A DNA stretch of 64,000 nucleotides from Arsenophonus nilaparvatae (GCF_000757905.1 NZ_JRLH01000015.1), one strand, 5' to 3'. Shown: positions 1 to 8,676, numbered from the stretch's first letter. Numbers and translations are program-made. The notes: a model not told the origin generated them from the letters alone.

Positions 1-246
1 ATATTTAAAAGTTATTTTAATATAATATTATTTATTCATTATAAATTTATTTTTTATTTACAGACAAACTTCATTGCGACGTGAAATTAATTAACTCATA
101 ATTGTTTTAGGTATTATAAAATAATAAATAATTATGTATTAATTTAAATTATTTTAATTTTGCCTATTAATTACTTCGGATTAACAAAAAGTTATTCCGC
201 ATTCCCTATTTTTTATTAAATAAAATCTTGTGATGGAGTTTGTGTA

Positions 247-1116
247 ATGGATACTGATAAATTTAAAGTCAGAAATCATAAATTAAAAGGAGAGATGAAA
301 AATAAAATAAAGGAAAAAATAAAATTCGGTCCTTCTGTAACGGTAAATGATAATGGAGCTGTTGTAACAGTTAGAGCGATTAACAATATTAATATAGTAG
401 TAGCGGATGGTGGTAAATCACAGATTGGCAATATCACTTCGGGTAAAGAAAACCACATTACGGCAACAGCAAAACAGCATGGTAATGCAGAGATAGGCGA
501 TATTATTGCCTGTGAAAAGAATACTATTAGACAAACGGCTAAAGAGAGCGGTCGCTCAATTATTAAGAATGTTACTGCGGGTAAAGAGAATGATATTACG
601 GTAACAGCAGTACAGTATGGTAGTGTAGGGATCGGTGATGTCACAGCAGGTCACAATATTAATATAACGGGAGCGTTATCATGTGAAACACCGGCAGTGG
701 AAAAACCGTGTGTGTATCCAGAGCAAGTGCTGACGGAGGATAGCCCAACAGAGGAAAGCCCGACCGTGAAAACACCATCGGTGGAAGAACCGTGTGTATG
801 TCCAGAGAAAACCAAGGAAAACCTAACAACGCAATCACAGATAGATCTAGCCCCAAGATTGGGTGTGCAAACTCGTAAATCTGCTACTGATAACAATCTA
901 ATTAATATAAATTATAATCAAATAAATATAATTAATATCGATAGTTATAGTAGCTTTTCTATTGAAGGAAATATATTTGATATTAATATGCGAGAGGAAA
1001 GATTGGGGCAAATAATGTCAGAATTTAAAAATAAAGAATCGACCGCTTATAATATCTGTACTCCAGTGCCTATCAGCAATCAATGCTCAAGCATATATGT
1101 GCCGCAAGTTGTTTGA
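247..1116 (+). CDS. Hypothetical 23-residue-repeat protein
   Basis: I do not recognise this 289-residue protein. It has a basic, lysine-rich start (residues 1-28). Four tandem 23-residue units follow at about 47-69, 70-92, 93-115 and 116-138. Each has the pattern I-x-T-A-x(3)-G-x(3)-I-G-x-[IV]-x-A-G-K-E-N, which suggests one turn per unit of a beta-solenoid. Residues 145-190 are rich in Pro, Glu, Ser, Thr and Cys and contain a duplicated block (TPAVEKPCVYPE and TPSVEEPCVCPE). An Asn/Ile-rich tail follows. There is no signal peptide or membrane segment. The ATG follows a weak GATGGAG site. The gene stands alone, convergent with sdaB. The reading frame is convincing because the repeats are in phase with it. 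Surface, adhesive or effector roles are possible but not shown. Confidence 0.7.
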   Translation: MDTDKFKVRNHKLKGEMKNKIKEKIKFGPSVTVNDNGAVVTVRAINNINIVVADGGKSQIGNITSGKENHITATAKQHGNAEIGDIIACEKNTIRQTAKESGRSIIKNVTAGKENDITVTAVQYGSVGIGDVTAGHNINITGALSCETPAVEKPCVYPEQVLTEDSPTEESPTVKTPSVEEPCVCPEKTKENLTTQSQIDLAPRLGVQTRKSATDNNLININYNQINIINIDSYSSFSIEGNIFDINMREERLGQIMSEFKNKESTAYNICTPVPISNQCSSIYVPQVV

Positions 1117-1161
1117 CATGTATACTAATATAATAGTGAATAAAATAATTTATTAACATTG

Positions 1162-1190
1162 AATAAGCCAGTTGTTAAAACTGGCTTATT
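1162..1190. terminator. Convergent terminator between the repeat protein and sdaB
   Basis: A perfect 11-bp stem (AATAAGCCAGT / ACTGGCTTATT) with a 7-nt loop lies between two convergent genes. The flanks are AT-rich but have no strong T-run, so it is probably a weak bidirectional terminator. Confidence 0.6.
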
Positions 1191-1221
1191 ATCTAATTGT
1201 TGTAACAGTTTATTAAATAGT

Positions 1222-2589
1222 TTAATCGCAATATGTAATTTTAATCGCTAACCCACCTTGTGAAGTTTCACGATATTTGGCATTCATATCTTTGCCGGTT
1301 TCATACATGGTTTCAATTACTTTATCCAGACAAACACGCGGATCACTAACCCGACGTAAAGCCATTCGGGCAGCATTAACCGCCTGAACTGCTGCAATCG
1401 CATTACGCTCAATACAGGGAACCTGGACTTGACCGCCAACCGGATCACAAGTAAGCCCAAGATGATGTTCCATACCAATTTCTGCTGCGATACAGACTTG
1501 GGCAGGACTCCCTCCCATTAATTCGGTTAGCGCAGCTGCAGCCATAGAACAGGCCACACCAACTTCACCTTGACAGCCAACTTCAGCACCAGAAATTGAA
1601 GCATTCATTTTATAAAGGGTGCCGATAACGCCAGCAACCAAAAAGAAGCGGGTATAGGAATTTTCGTTAATGGGGCGAATAAATTTATCATAATAAGAAA
1701 GTACGGCTGGAATAATACCACAAGCACCATTGGTCGGTGCGGTAACCACTCGTCCACCGGCTGCATTTTCTTCATTGACTGCCAAGGCGAACATATTGAT
1801 CCAATCAACAACTGCCATCGGATCCGTTGTCGTATTATCGGAGGTGACTAGCATTCTTCTTAATGCTGCTGCACGGCGTGGTACCCGAAGTGGGCCTGGT
1901 AATAGACCTTCGGTATTAACACCTCGTTCGATAGCTTGCTGCATAACCTGCCAAACTGCATCGAAATGAGTTTGGATTTCTTCTTTACTACGTAGCGCTA
2001 ATTCATTTTGCATCACCAGTGCAGACAGTGAAAGGCCGGTATCTTTACAGTGCCGTTGTAGATCAGCTGCTGACTGGTATGGGTAAGGTACTTTAACCGG
2101 CGATCCACTTTCTTGACCAAAATGCTGCTCATCAACGATAAAACCACCGCCAATAGAATAATAGGTATTACTATACAGTTTATCTTCAGCTGCGAAAGCG
2201 GTAATTACCATACCATTTTCATGCAGTGGTAGATTGGTGGTATGAAAATTCATACCACCTTGTGTAGGAAAATCCACTACATGTTGTCCATTGGCAAGTG
2301 ATAAGCGCTGAGTTTGTTCAACATTTTTAACAAAAGTGGAGATAGAATCGATAGCTACCGTATCGGGTAGATTACCGGCTAATCCCATAATAATGGCAAT
2401 ATCAGTGGCATGTCCTTTACCGGTTAAAGATAATGAACCATAAACATCAACGCTAATACGCTTTACAGAAGTCAGAATCTCTTTTTCAATTAGATCATCA
2501 ACAAATTGTTTCCCGGCTTTCATTGGTCCGACAGTATGAGAACTGGATGGGCCAATGCCAATTTTAAAAATATCAAAAACACTACTCAT
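1222..2589 (-). CDS. sdaB: L-serine dehydratase (iron-sulfur)
   Basis: Deaminates L-serine to pyruvate and ammonia in the cytosol using an oxygen-labile [4Fe-4S] cluster. The 455 residues match the full length of the E. coli SdaA/SdaB family. The N-terminal signature GIGPSSSHTVGPMKAG (11-26) and the cluster region with GACGIIPAVLSYYD, GEVGVACSMAAAA and CDPVGGQVQVPC are all present. The protein ends in ...TYCD. In the Legionella relative a penultimate tail cysteine caps the cluster, and this residue is conserved here. The ATG at 2589 follows a strong AAGGAGGCG site. It lies downstream of sdaC on the same strand, matching the sdaCB operon, so sdaB is preferred over sdaA. Confidence 0.95.
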   Translation of the reverse strand: MSSVFDIFKIGIGPSSSHTVGPMKAGKQFVDDLIEKEILTSVKRISVDVYGSLSLTGKGHATDIAIIMGLAGNLPDTVAIDSISTFVKNVEQTQRLSLANGQHVVDFPTQGGMNFHTTNLPLHENGMVITAFAAEDKLYSNTYYSIGGGFIVDEQHFGQESGSPVKVPYPYQSAADLQRHCKDTGLSLSALVMQNELALRSKEEIQTHFDAVWQVMQQAIERGVNTEGLLPGPLRVPRRAAALRRMLVTSDNTTTDPMAVVDWINMFALAVNEENAAGGRVVTAPTNGACGIIPAVLSYYDKFIRPINENSYTRFFLVAGVIGTLYKMNASISGAEVGCQGEVGVACSMAAAALTELMGGSPAQVCIAAEIGMEHHLGLTCDPVGGQVQVPCIERNAIAAVQAVNAARMALRRVSDPRVCLDKVIETMYETGKDMNAKYRETSQGGLAIKITYCD

Positions 2590-2733
2590 ATTTTATTCGC
2601 CTCCTTGTTAAAGGCGCTAATTTTTAGTAATAAGCTGGCCGAAGAGTTGAAGTTAATATTGCGGCCTTACGATATTTGGGAAAGCTAATTCGTTTATTCC
2701 AATAAATCAAAGCCATCCCAAAATCATTAAACG

Positions 2734-4044
2734 TTAAAGAAATAATTTATATACTGCAGCTGAAATAGCGATAATACCGACAATGACTACAAAAATATTA
2801 CTAATATGACCAGAATACTTACGCATAGCGGGTATTCTACTCATTGCGTACATTGGCATCATGAATAATAAAATTGCAATAACAGGTCCACCTAAACTTT
2901 CAATAATGCTCAGAATACTTGGATTTAAAGTAGCAACTAACCAGGTAGTGACTAACATAAAAATCGCAGTTGCTTTATTTAGTTTTTGGATATTGATTGT
3001 TTTACCTTTTGCCCGATAAGCACGTTCAACCAAACCATTAAAACCCTCACGCGCACCGAGATAATGTCCTAGGAACGATTTTATAATTGCGACGAAGGCA
3101 ATTAGTGAAGCGGCAAATTTAATAAAAGGTTTATCGAAATAGCCAGATAAATAGTCGAGGATACTGATGTTTGCCGCTTTTGCTTTTACCAAATCAGCAG
3201 GAGATAAAGTAAATACACAGCTAAAAACGAAAAACATTACGGTTATAACCATTAAAATATGTGCTGAAGCTAAAATTCGAGAAGCTTTTTGATCCGCATG
3301 CTCGCCATATTCTTTACGATTAGCAACGGCAAATGCAGAAATAATAGGTGAATGGTTAAATGCAAAGACCATAACAGGGATAGTTAACCAAATCGTAACC
3401 AACATACTCTGGTTATTTTCGGTACTATCCATATTAATATTGGAGAATGAAAGTGTTTCTAATGCAGCGCCATGCCAGTGAGGGATCATATAGAGTGAAA
3501 ATATCACCAAAACCGCAATAAACGGAAATACTAGCATACTCATTATTTTGACTATATATTTCTCACCCAGGCTAACAATAGCCATGATACCACCGACAAG
3601 AACAAGTGCTAATAGCCAGCGTGGTGGAGCATTAAAACCGAGGAGTTCAACGATGAAATTCTCGACATTATTGGTAATTGATACGCCATATACCAATAAG
3701 ATAGGATAAATAGCAAAAAAATAGAGCAGTGTGATCCAATTACCGGAAGAACGGCCAAAATGTTCTTCTACGACCTCAGTAATATTGCCATTAGGTTTTG
3801 AGCCGGATAATACAAAACGGGTTAAACCGCGATGGGAAAAAAAGGCCATTGGAAATGCGAGTAACGTCATTAGAATGACGGGTAATAGGCCACTCATACC
3901 TGCGTTAATGGGTAAAAAGAGTACACCAGCACCGATCGCGGTGCCGTATAAACCTAACATCCAAACTGTATCATTTTTACGCCAAACTTTTACGTCCTGG
4001 TGTGCATATGAGGAAGTGATGGAATCAACTCGAGTTGTATCCAT
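2734..4044 (-). CDS. sdaC: Serine/H+ symporter
   Basis: Inner-membrane serine transporter of the HAAAP family (SdaC/TdcC/Mtr type). It feeds the serine dehydratase encoded next in the operon. About eleven hydrophobic segments are visible. Near the N-terminus is the family stretch WMLGLYGTAIGAGVLFLPIN, and later come FNHSPIISAFAV and SFLGHYLGAREGFNG, all close to E. coli SdaC. I chose the ATG at 4044 (436 aa) because GGAG sits at the right distance. An in-frame TTG at 4056 would overlap that site. About 145 bp separate it from sdaB. No disruption is seen. Confidence 0.94.
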   Translation of the reverse strand: MDTTRVDSITSSYAHQDVKVWRKNDTVWMLGLYGTAIGAGVLFLPINAGMSGLLPVILMTLLAFPMAFFSHRGLTRFVLSGSKPNGNITEVVEEHFGRSSGNWITLLYFFAIYPILLVYGVSITNNVENFIVELLGFNAPPRWLLALVLVGGIMAIVSLGEKYIVKIMSMLVFPFIAVLVIFSLYMIPHWHGAALETLSFSNINMDSTENNQSMLVTIWLTIPVMVFAFNHSPIISAFAVANRKEYGEHADQKASRILASAHILMVITVMFFVFSCVFTLSPADLVKAKAANISILDYLSGYFDKPFIKFAASLIAFVAIIKSFLGHYLGAREGFNGLVERAYRAKGKTINIQKLNKATAIFMLVTTWLVATLNPSILSIIESLGGPVIAILLFMMPMYAMSRIPAMRKYSGHISNIFVVIVGIIAISAAVYKLFL

Positions 4045-4919
4045 GGTAATCTCCAAAATATAAAACGAGAAACAAAAAATAGTAAATTTTTAATGTATGA
4101 AAACCGGTCAATATAATTATGATTGCAGGTATATTTATACAATATTCTTTATCTACATAAACAAAATATATAGTTAAAGTTTATGTAAATAAAGTAACTG
4201 ATTATTCTAGTAAAGGTTAATTGCGATACTATACCACATTATGGTTTAGTGTCATTATCACAATACTGTTTAGAATCAATTTTATTTGTTTTTTTATATG
4301 TCAAAATTATATTTTAGTTTTTCAGACGCAAATCTTATTATTTATCGGTATAAAGTTCCGTGATCAGCATCCCAAAAGTATAATCATCTATAGTTTGTTG
4401 TTAATGAGTGTAAGTTTTTTTGTTTATATTTTGTTAAATTTAGCTATTCTTAGTTAATATTTACTTAAAAGTTGTTTTAATAAATATGATTAATCATTCA
4501 GTTAATAAGCTCAATTTTTGATAAAAATATTTTTATTAATTTTTATAATGTATATAAATAAACGGGCAATTTACCGATAATATTTGCCGCTTTCACTTAG
4601 TTATAATCATTAATTGATTTATTGTTGGTTATTGGCTGTTTCCATTTTAAACATCATATTATTGTTTTTTTACTTTTGTACGAAAAATAGTTTACTTTTA
4701 TTAACTTGCCATTTAGATTTCATAGTGAAATGATTTCATTCTAAGATATAACCGTTATAAATTAATAGCCTGAATTTAAATGATAAATGGCATAAATATT
4801 AAATCTAGCAATGTTTAATTCTATTTTAGTAAAATCAGATAATGTTATTTTATTTAGGTAACGCTTATCATAAATAATTATCTGCTTATTTAACTTATTA
4901 AAAATGTTGAGTGATAAAA
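4045..4919. other. AT-rich gap without a supported gene
   Basis: About 875 bp between sdaC and the ybjG terminator. It holds long A/T runs and only one marginal hydrophobic frame (4221-4457, TTG start), which I do not accept as a gene. The first 150 bp should hold the sdaC promoter, but I could not assign boxes. No RNA gene or element remnant was recognised. Confidence 0.5.
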
Positions 4920-4962
4920 TAGCCTCGTTAAAATTGATAACTTATTGAATTAACAGAGGCTA
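4920..4962 (-). terminator. Probable ybjG terminator
   Basis: TAGCCTC pairs with GAGGCTA, and an inner GTTAA / TTAAC pair extends the stem around an AT loop. On the minus strand the stem is followed by TATTTTATC. It begins about 30 bp after the ybjG stop codon. Confidence 0.5.
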
Positions 4963-4992
4963 CTTATGTATATATTTAAATTATCTTAGTAT

Positions 4993-5601
4993 TCAACCTC
5001 TAATCCAACCTTTTTTAATTAAAGGCGAAAATAAGATTTGATAAGCTTTTATTATATATGGTAGTAATTTATCACCACCAATTTTCCAGATTGTTTGACT
5101 AACTCCACAAGCTATAATCGCAACCAAAAATGCGCCTGCCATATCTAAAGGCCAATGTACACCGAGAAAAATTCTAGCCCACGCAATTGTGAACGCTGGT
5201 ATAAATAATAACAGCCCAATCCAATTTCTTAACCAGAATAAAAAGCCAAAAGCGAAGGTAAAAGCAATAGTAGCATGATTACTGGGAAATGATGGTGTTG
5301 GGGCATGAGCAAGAAAATGTTGGCCTATCCCCAACATAAAAGGTCGTTCTTGTGGGAAAATTACGCCAATAAAACCGGAAATAGCTAAACCGATAATAAC
5401 TGCGAGAGCGGTTTTACAGACAAACACTCTTTGGCGAACTAGATTTTTCGATGATCCCCAAAGCCAGCAGGCAATGGTAATTAAGGGAAATATAAGAATG
5501 AGTCGTTTAGCCAAAAAAATTGCCAATGTTAATGTACCAATGGATGTAATTGGGGTGGCATTAATAAAACTAAACAAACTTAAGTTAATATAGTTTAGCA
5601 A
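4993..5601 (-). CDS. ybjG: Undecaprenyl-diphosphatase, PAP2 family
   Basis: Membrane phosphatase that regenerates undecaprenyl phosphate, the lipid carrier for peptidoglycan and other envelope polymers, from its pyrophosphate form. At 202 residues it matches the E. coli YbjG length (198). The three PAP2 phosphatase motifs are present: QERPF (84-88), PSNHA with the catalytic histidine (106-110) and ARIFLGVHWPLD (142-153). Several hydrophobic segments surround them. The neighbourhood (grxA, ybjC and ybjN nearby) supports ybjG over other PAP2 paralogues. It lies alone on its strand with its own hairpin downstream. Confidence 0.88.
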   Translation of the reverse strand: MLNYINLSLFSFINATPITSIGTLTLAIFLAKRLILIFPLITIACWLWGSSKNLVRQRVFVCKTALAVIIGLAISGFIGVIFPQERPFMLGIGQHFLAHAPTPSFPSNHATIAFTFAFGFLFWLRNWIGLLLFIPAFTIAWARIFLGVHWPLDMAGAFLVAIIACGVSQTIWKIGGDKLLPYIIKAYQILFSPLIKKGWIRG

Positions 5602-5718
5602 GGTAGAGCCCTCATTGAATATGTATCCTGATTATTTATATTAGATAGCCAAGGGTAAAATGTCTTTTACATAGGGTAAAGTAAGTTTGGTAATATTTTT
5701 ATAAAACTTATTCATTTA

Positions 5719-6045
5719 TTAAAAGAATTCGATGCTCAGTGCGTGGGCGTCCGGTTTGTTGATGATGGGACAAGCAGCTGATGGTGAAATGGGAAAAATA
5801 GTCGGCACCACTCTCTGTACTGTGGCTCAGGTTTAACAACGGAGAATACTGGCGCGCACGAATCAAGATAGACAGGAGGGGAAGTTTAAAAGTATCGTTT
5901 TGGCCGCAGGCGTACCATCAATAGCAACATTGTGTTGGCCCTTCATCAGAAAGGCACTGGCCAACAGAAATTGTCCGTCAGCTCAATGTTGCCTGATCTA
6001 CGGTTTATAAAATTGTGAAATACGAAAAGGCCGCTAGAGCGGCCC
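5719..6045 (+). pseudogene. Decayed serine recombinase (resolvase/invertase) remnant
   Basis: Conceptual translation across frames gives LKEFDAQCVGVRFVDDGTS, then DGEMGKIV with CTVAQ, then QRRILARTNQDRQEGKFK, RRRTINSNIVLALHQKGTG and TEIVRQLNVA-STVYKIVK. In order these match the second half of Tn3-type resolvases: the end of the catalytic domain, the long arm helix and the C-terminal helix-turn-helix. The frame shifts at least twice and has stops after TSS, after AQV and within the HTH. The N-terminal part with the catalytic serine is missing. It is a dead fossil of a mobile element. The exact subfamily cannot be settled by eye. Confidence 0.75.
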
Positions 6046-6137
6046 ACATTTACATAATAACAATATGATAGTAAAAGATTTTATATATCATATAGCCCTT
6101 GCAAATGATACCCTTTTTGTATGCGCTTAGTCGGAGA

Positions 6138-6521
6138 TTAGCATTGCGAAGACCATTTTACGAATTTGGCGTTATAGACAGATTCATCGTCGCTGACGAA
6201 GGTGGCTTCTCCCGCTTTTGGGCTGTCTTTCAATATTCCCAGTAGCTCAGCATGCACTAGCCGTCCATCAAACTCTTTGCCTTTTTCATTGAACGCTTTG
6301 TAGCAGCCGACATCACCGGTTAATTCAATTGGCTGATCAATTACACTATATACAACAACATTAAATGTTTTTTCATACTTCGGCTGCCCTTCAATCACCA
6401 CCGTACCTTCTGAGGAGGGAATAGCTTGGATGATCAGTTTATTATGTAAATCTTTTGCTGCTATGGAAGAAAATGAGAGTAGAACAAGTGAAGAAAGAAG
6501 GACCTTATATACCGTTTTCAT
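6138..6521 (-). CDS. Small secreted protein, function unknown
   Basis: The protein is 127 residues from an ATG with an excellent AAAGGAGG site six bases upstream. It starts with a typical Sec signal peptide (MKTVYKVLLSSLVLLSFSSIAA), probably cleaved after residue 22, and leaves a periplasmic or secreted protein of about 105 residues. The mature part is beta-rich in appearance, with Cys in VGCYKAF and as the last residue, so one disulfide is possible. It resembles small exported proteins that I recall being annotated as DUF4354 in related bacteria, but this is from memory and uncertain. A signal-peptide-only remnant of a second copy lies just upstream. Confidence 0.65.
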   Translation of the reverse strand: MKTVYKVLLSSLVLLSFSSIAAKDLHNKLIIQAIPSSEGTVVIEGQPKYEKTFNVVVYSVIDQPIELTGDVGCYKAFNEKGKEFDGRLVHAELLGILKDSPKAGEATFVSDDESVYNAKFVKWSSQC

Positions 6522-6579
6522 TGACAACCTCCTTTATGAACATGAACATGAACAATTAGTCATTTATTCGGCAGCGAGA

Positions 6580-6639
6580 TTACGGGGTAAATAAGAGTAA
6601 AACAAGCGAAGAAAGAAGAACTGTAGCTACGTTTTTCAT
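6580..6639 (-). pseudogene. Truncated tandem paralogue (signal peptide only)
   Basis: The minus strand reads a GAAGGAAG site, ATG, then MKNVATVLLSSLVLLLFTP and stop. The VLLSSLVLL core and the flanking DNA (GAAGAAAGAAG and CAATTAGTCATTTATT-like tracts) match the start of the neighbouring secreted-protein gene, offset by about 118 bp. The rest of the second gene is gone. This is the scar of a tandem duplication followed by deletion. Confidence 0.6.
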
Positions 6640-6855
6640 TAACTTCCTTCTTCATGAACAACTAGTCATTTATTTGGCAATCAGATTTGAGGTAAAACTT
6701 AAATCCTGACTTAATGGATATTATTTAATGCTTACTACGCGGTTATAATTTTTTTACCTAATTTGCGGCAATTTGTATCCATATTGGTAATCACGGTGGT
6801 GAACGTCAAATTATTGTAACCTTGCAAGGTCGATTAGATAGTATGAATAAAAAAC

Positions 6856-6889
6856 CGATAGTTTAAATAGGACATAATTTAAACTATCG
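6856..6889. repeat. 13-bp perfect inverted repeat
   Basis: CGATAGTTTAAAT and ATTTAAACTATCG flank an 8-nt spacer. The left arm includes the stop codon of a 33-codon open stretch (6765-6866) that has no start codon. It could be the terminator of a lost gene or an element end. It is too AT-rich to be a classic terminator. Confidence 0.5.
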
Positions 6890-6977
6890 TATTCCTCAAT
6901 AATTTGGGGACATTCAAAGAAAAGCAGTGGCATAAGTTAAGACTATTTATTATTCATAAAGTTCTTAAAGAAGAAAA

Positions 6978-7007
6978 AAAAGCATTTTTTGATCAAAAAA
7001 TGCTTTT
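6978..7007 (-). terminator. grxA terminator
   Basis: A 30-bp perfect palindrome (AAAAGCATTTTTT-GATC core) lies 67 bp after the grxA stop. On the minus strand the stem is followed by a T-run. This is a good Rho-independent terminator candidate. Confidence 0.7.
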
Positions 7008-7073
7008 ATGATTTGTGCCTGAAACTTAACATATAAAATTAAAATAGAAAATAATTTTAATGAAATCAGTTAA

Positions 7074-7331
7074 TTAAGAAATAAGATGTTTTTTTGCGTA
7101 GGCTTCAAAGTCTGTACAACCACCAATATGTTGCTCATCAATAAAAATTTGCGGAACAGTCTCAACAGGTTTACCCGCTTTTTTAGCTAAGTCAGCTTTA
7201 GTGATTCCCTCCGCTTGTATGTCAACATAATTATAATCAAAATCATCACGTTCATGTTTTAATTTTTCTGCTAATTCTTTTGCTCGGACGCAATAGGGGC
7301 AACCAGAGCGACCAAAAATGACAGTAAACAT
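7074..7331 (-). CDS. grxA: Glutaredoxin 1
   Basis: Glutathione-dependent disulfide reductase. In E. coli it reduces ribonucleotide reductase and protein disulfides, and OxyR when oxidative stress ends. The CPYC active site (in GRSGCPYCVRAKELAEKL), the cis-Pro loop TVPQIFID and the glutathione-binding GG in HIGGCTDF are present. Two adjacent ATGs exist. The second gives 85 residues, as in E. coli, with better spacing from AAGGAG. An extra Cys occurs where E. coli has Tyr (GGCTDF). It is divergent from ybjC and followed by its own terminator. Confidence 0.96.
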   Translation of the reverse strand: MFTVIFGRSGCPYCVRAKELAEKLKHERDDFDYNYVDIQAEGITKADLAKKAGKPVETVPQIFIDEQHIGGCTDFEAYAKKHLIS

Positions 7332-7491
7332 CATATCTCCTTCAACTAAATTTTATTTATTATCTACAGTTCAATTACTATGCCTATAGTTAGCGTCAAA
7401 AAAAGCACAATTTATATTTATTGCTATCTGAAATGTTAACAATTACCTAATATAACAGGATAGTGTTTTTTAACAGGAAACATAGATTGTT

Positions 7492-7821
7492 ATGAGCAAA
7501 AAAAAATTATCCGCTATGCGTTCTTTCGGTGATATGCCTAAATTTGTGATAATACTCGAAGTTATTGGTTTATTATTACTGTTATTGGTCTATTTAGTGA
7601 TAAATAACTATATTGAATTAGCTGCTTTATTTATGAAAAAAGGTGTTTTGCTTGCTATGATTATGCTAGCAATTGGTTGTATGATACCGGCCATCGTTCA
7701 TATTGTTTGGCGGGCGCTGCCTAAGCTTAGTTTTTTCGGCATTGACCAACAAAAAAATAGTTCGGAACATCACCAACGCAAGCTAAAAGCTAAACAGTGT
7801 AATCATCGCAAGATGGATTAA
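7492..7821 (+). CDS. ybjC: YbjC family inner-membrane protein (DUF1418)
   Basis: A 109-residue protein with two strongly hydrophobic segments (about 18-42 and 52-74). The conserved family pattern around MRSFGDMPK at the start and PAIVHIVWRALPK after the second segment identifies YbjC. The E. coli protein is shorter, and here a basic hydrophilic tail is added. The function is unknown. In E. coli, ybjC precedes nfsA and rimK, but here the next gene is ybjN, so that pair has been lost from this site. Confidence 0.8.
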   Translation: MSKKKLSAMRSFGDMPKFVIILEVIGLLLLLLVYLVINNYIELAALFMKKGVLLAMIMLAIGCMIPAIVHIVWRALPKLSFFGIDQQKNSSEHHQRKLKAKQCNHRKMD

Positions 7822-7952
7822 ATTATAAGTAGGAATGGCTCGTTAAATATGATTTAACATGATAAAATATGGTCTGTTTTTGGTTTAAGATGATAGATAG
7901 CGAATTTTCTTAGGTAGAATTGTTAGTATTTTGTGCAAAATAAGGTTAATTA

Positions 7953-8447
7953 ATGGATTCGATTTGTTTCCCTGACATAGCTAAATTGCGAGAGTGGCTT
8001 GTTCAACTCAAAACTTCATATTTTGAATGTGATAATTGCCAGGCATTGCATTTGCCACATATGCAAAATATTGATGGTATTTTCGATGCTAAAGTTGATA
8101 TTGTTGAAAACATATTAGTTTTCTCTGTTTTGGCTGAACTCAAACCGACATCGATTATTACCCTATTAGCAAATTTAAGCCAAATTAATGCCAGCTCATT
8201 AACGGCGAAAGCATTTATGGAAATTAATGATGAAAATTTGCCTAAACTAGTGGTTAGTCAATCTTTTTCGTTATTGGCTGGCATGACTTGTAATCAATTC
8301 TCCAGTTTCCTTCAGCAAGCAGAAGAGCAGATGGCGGCTATTATTTTTGAAGTTTATAACAATGATCTACTGTATAGCGGTCAAGAAGATATTGACGATG
8401 AAGAGCTATCAGAGCGACCTTTACCTGCCCGCTTTCTGCTACATTAA
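7953..8447 (+). CDS. ybjN: YbjN family protein
   Basis: A 164-residue cytosolic protein. The N-terminal region is nearly identical to E. coli YbjN, including FECDNCQALHLPHMQN and NASSLTAKAF, and the protein ends in FLLH versus YFLH. Overexpression studies in E. coli link YbjN to motility, biofilm and stress phenotypes, but its biochemical role is unclear. It stands as a single gene about 130 bp after ybjC and is intact, although nfsA and rimK, which separate the two in E. coli, are absent. Confidence 0.92.
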   Translation: MDSICFPDIAKLREWLVQLKTSYFECDNCQALHLPHMQNIDGIFDAKVDIVENILVFSVLAELKPTSIITLLANLSQINASSLTAKAFMEINDENLPKLVVSQSFSLLAGMTCNQFSSFLQQAEEQMAAIIFEVYNNDLLYSGQEDIDDEELSERPLPARFLLH

Positions 8448-8676
8448 GTTATAAAAATAGATGCAATCGGCATCTGCCATTCATGTGGATGGATAATGGA
8501 TTATCTATTTTACATTTATGAAGATTAAAAGAATAACAATAAATCTCAGACTATTTATTACTTTAAAAGGTCTGGCTATTTTGCTAGATTCTTTTTATTC
8601 CTGTTAACCGCTTCGTTTGCATTTTATCTACCAAATAATATTTGAATAATAACCGCTTTCTAAAAGGAATTAGAAT

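Noticed and set aside
276..644. 122-codon minus-strand frame over the repeat protein
   Set aside because: An antisense mirror of the 23-residue repeats, with hydrophobicity forced by the complement; no start signal.
4221..4457. 78-codon hydrophobic frame beginning with TTG
   Set aside because: No clear start, extreme A/T bias that generates Ile/Leu/Phe codons, and no recognisable family.
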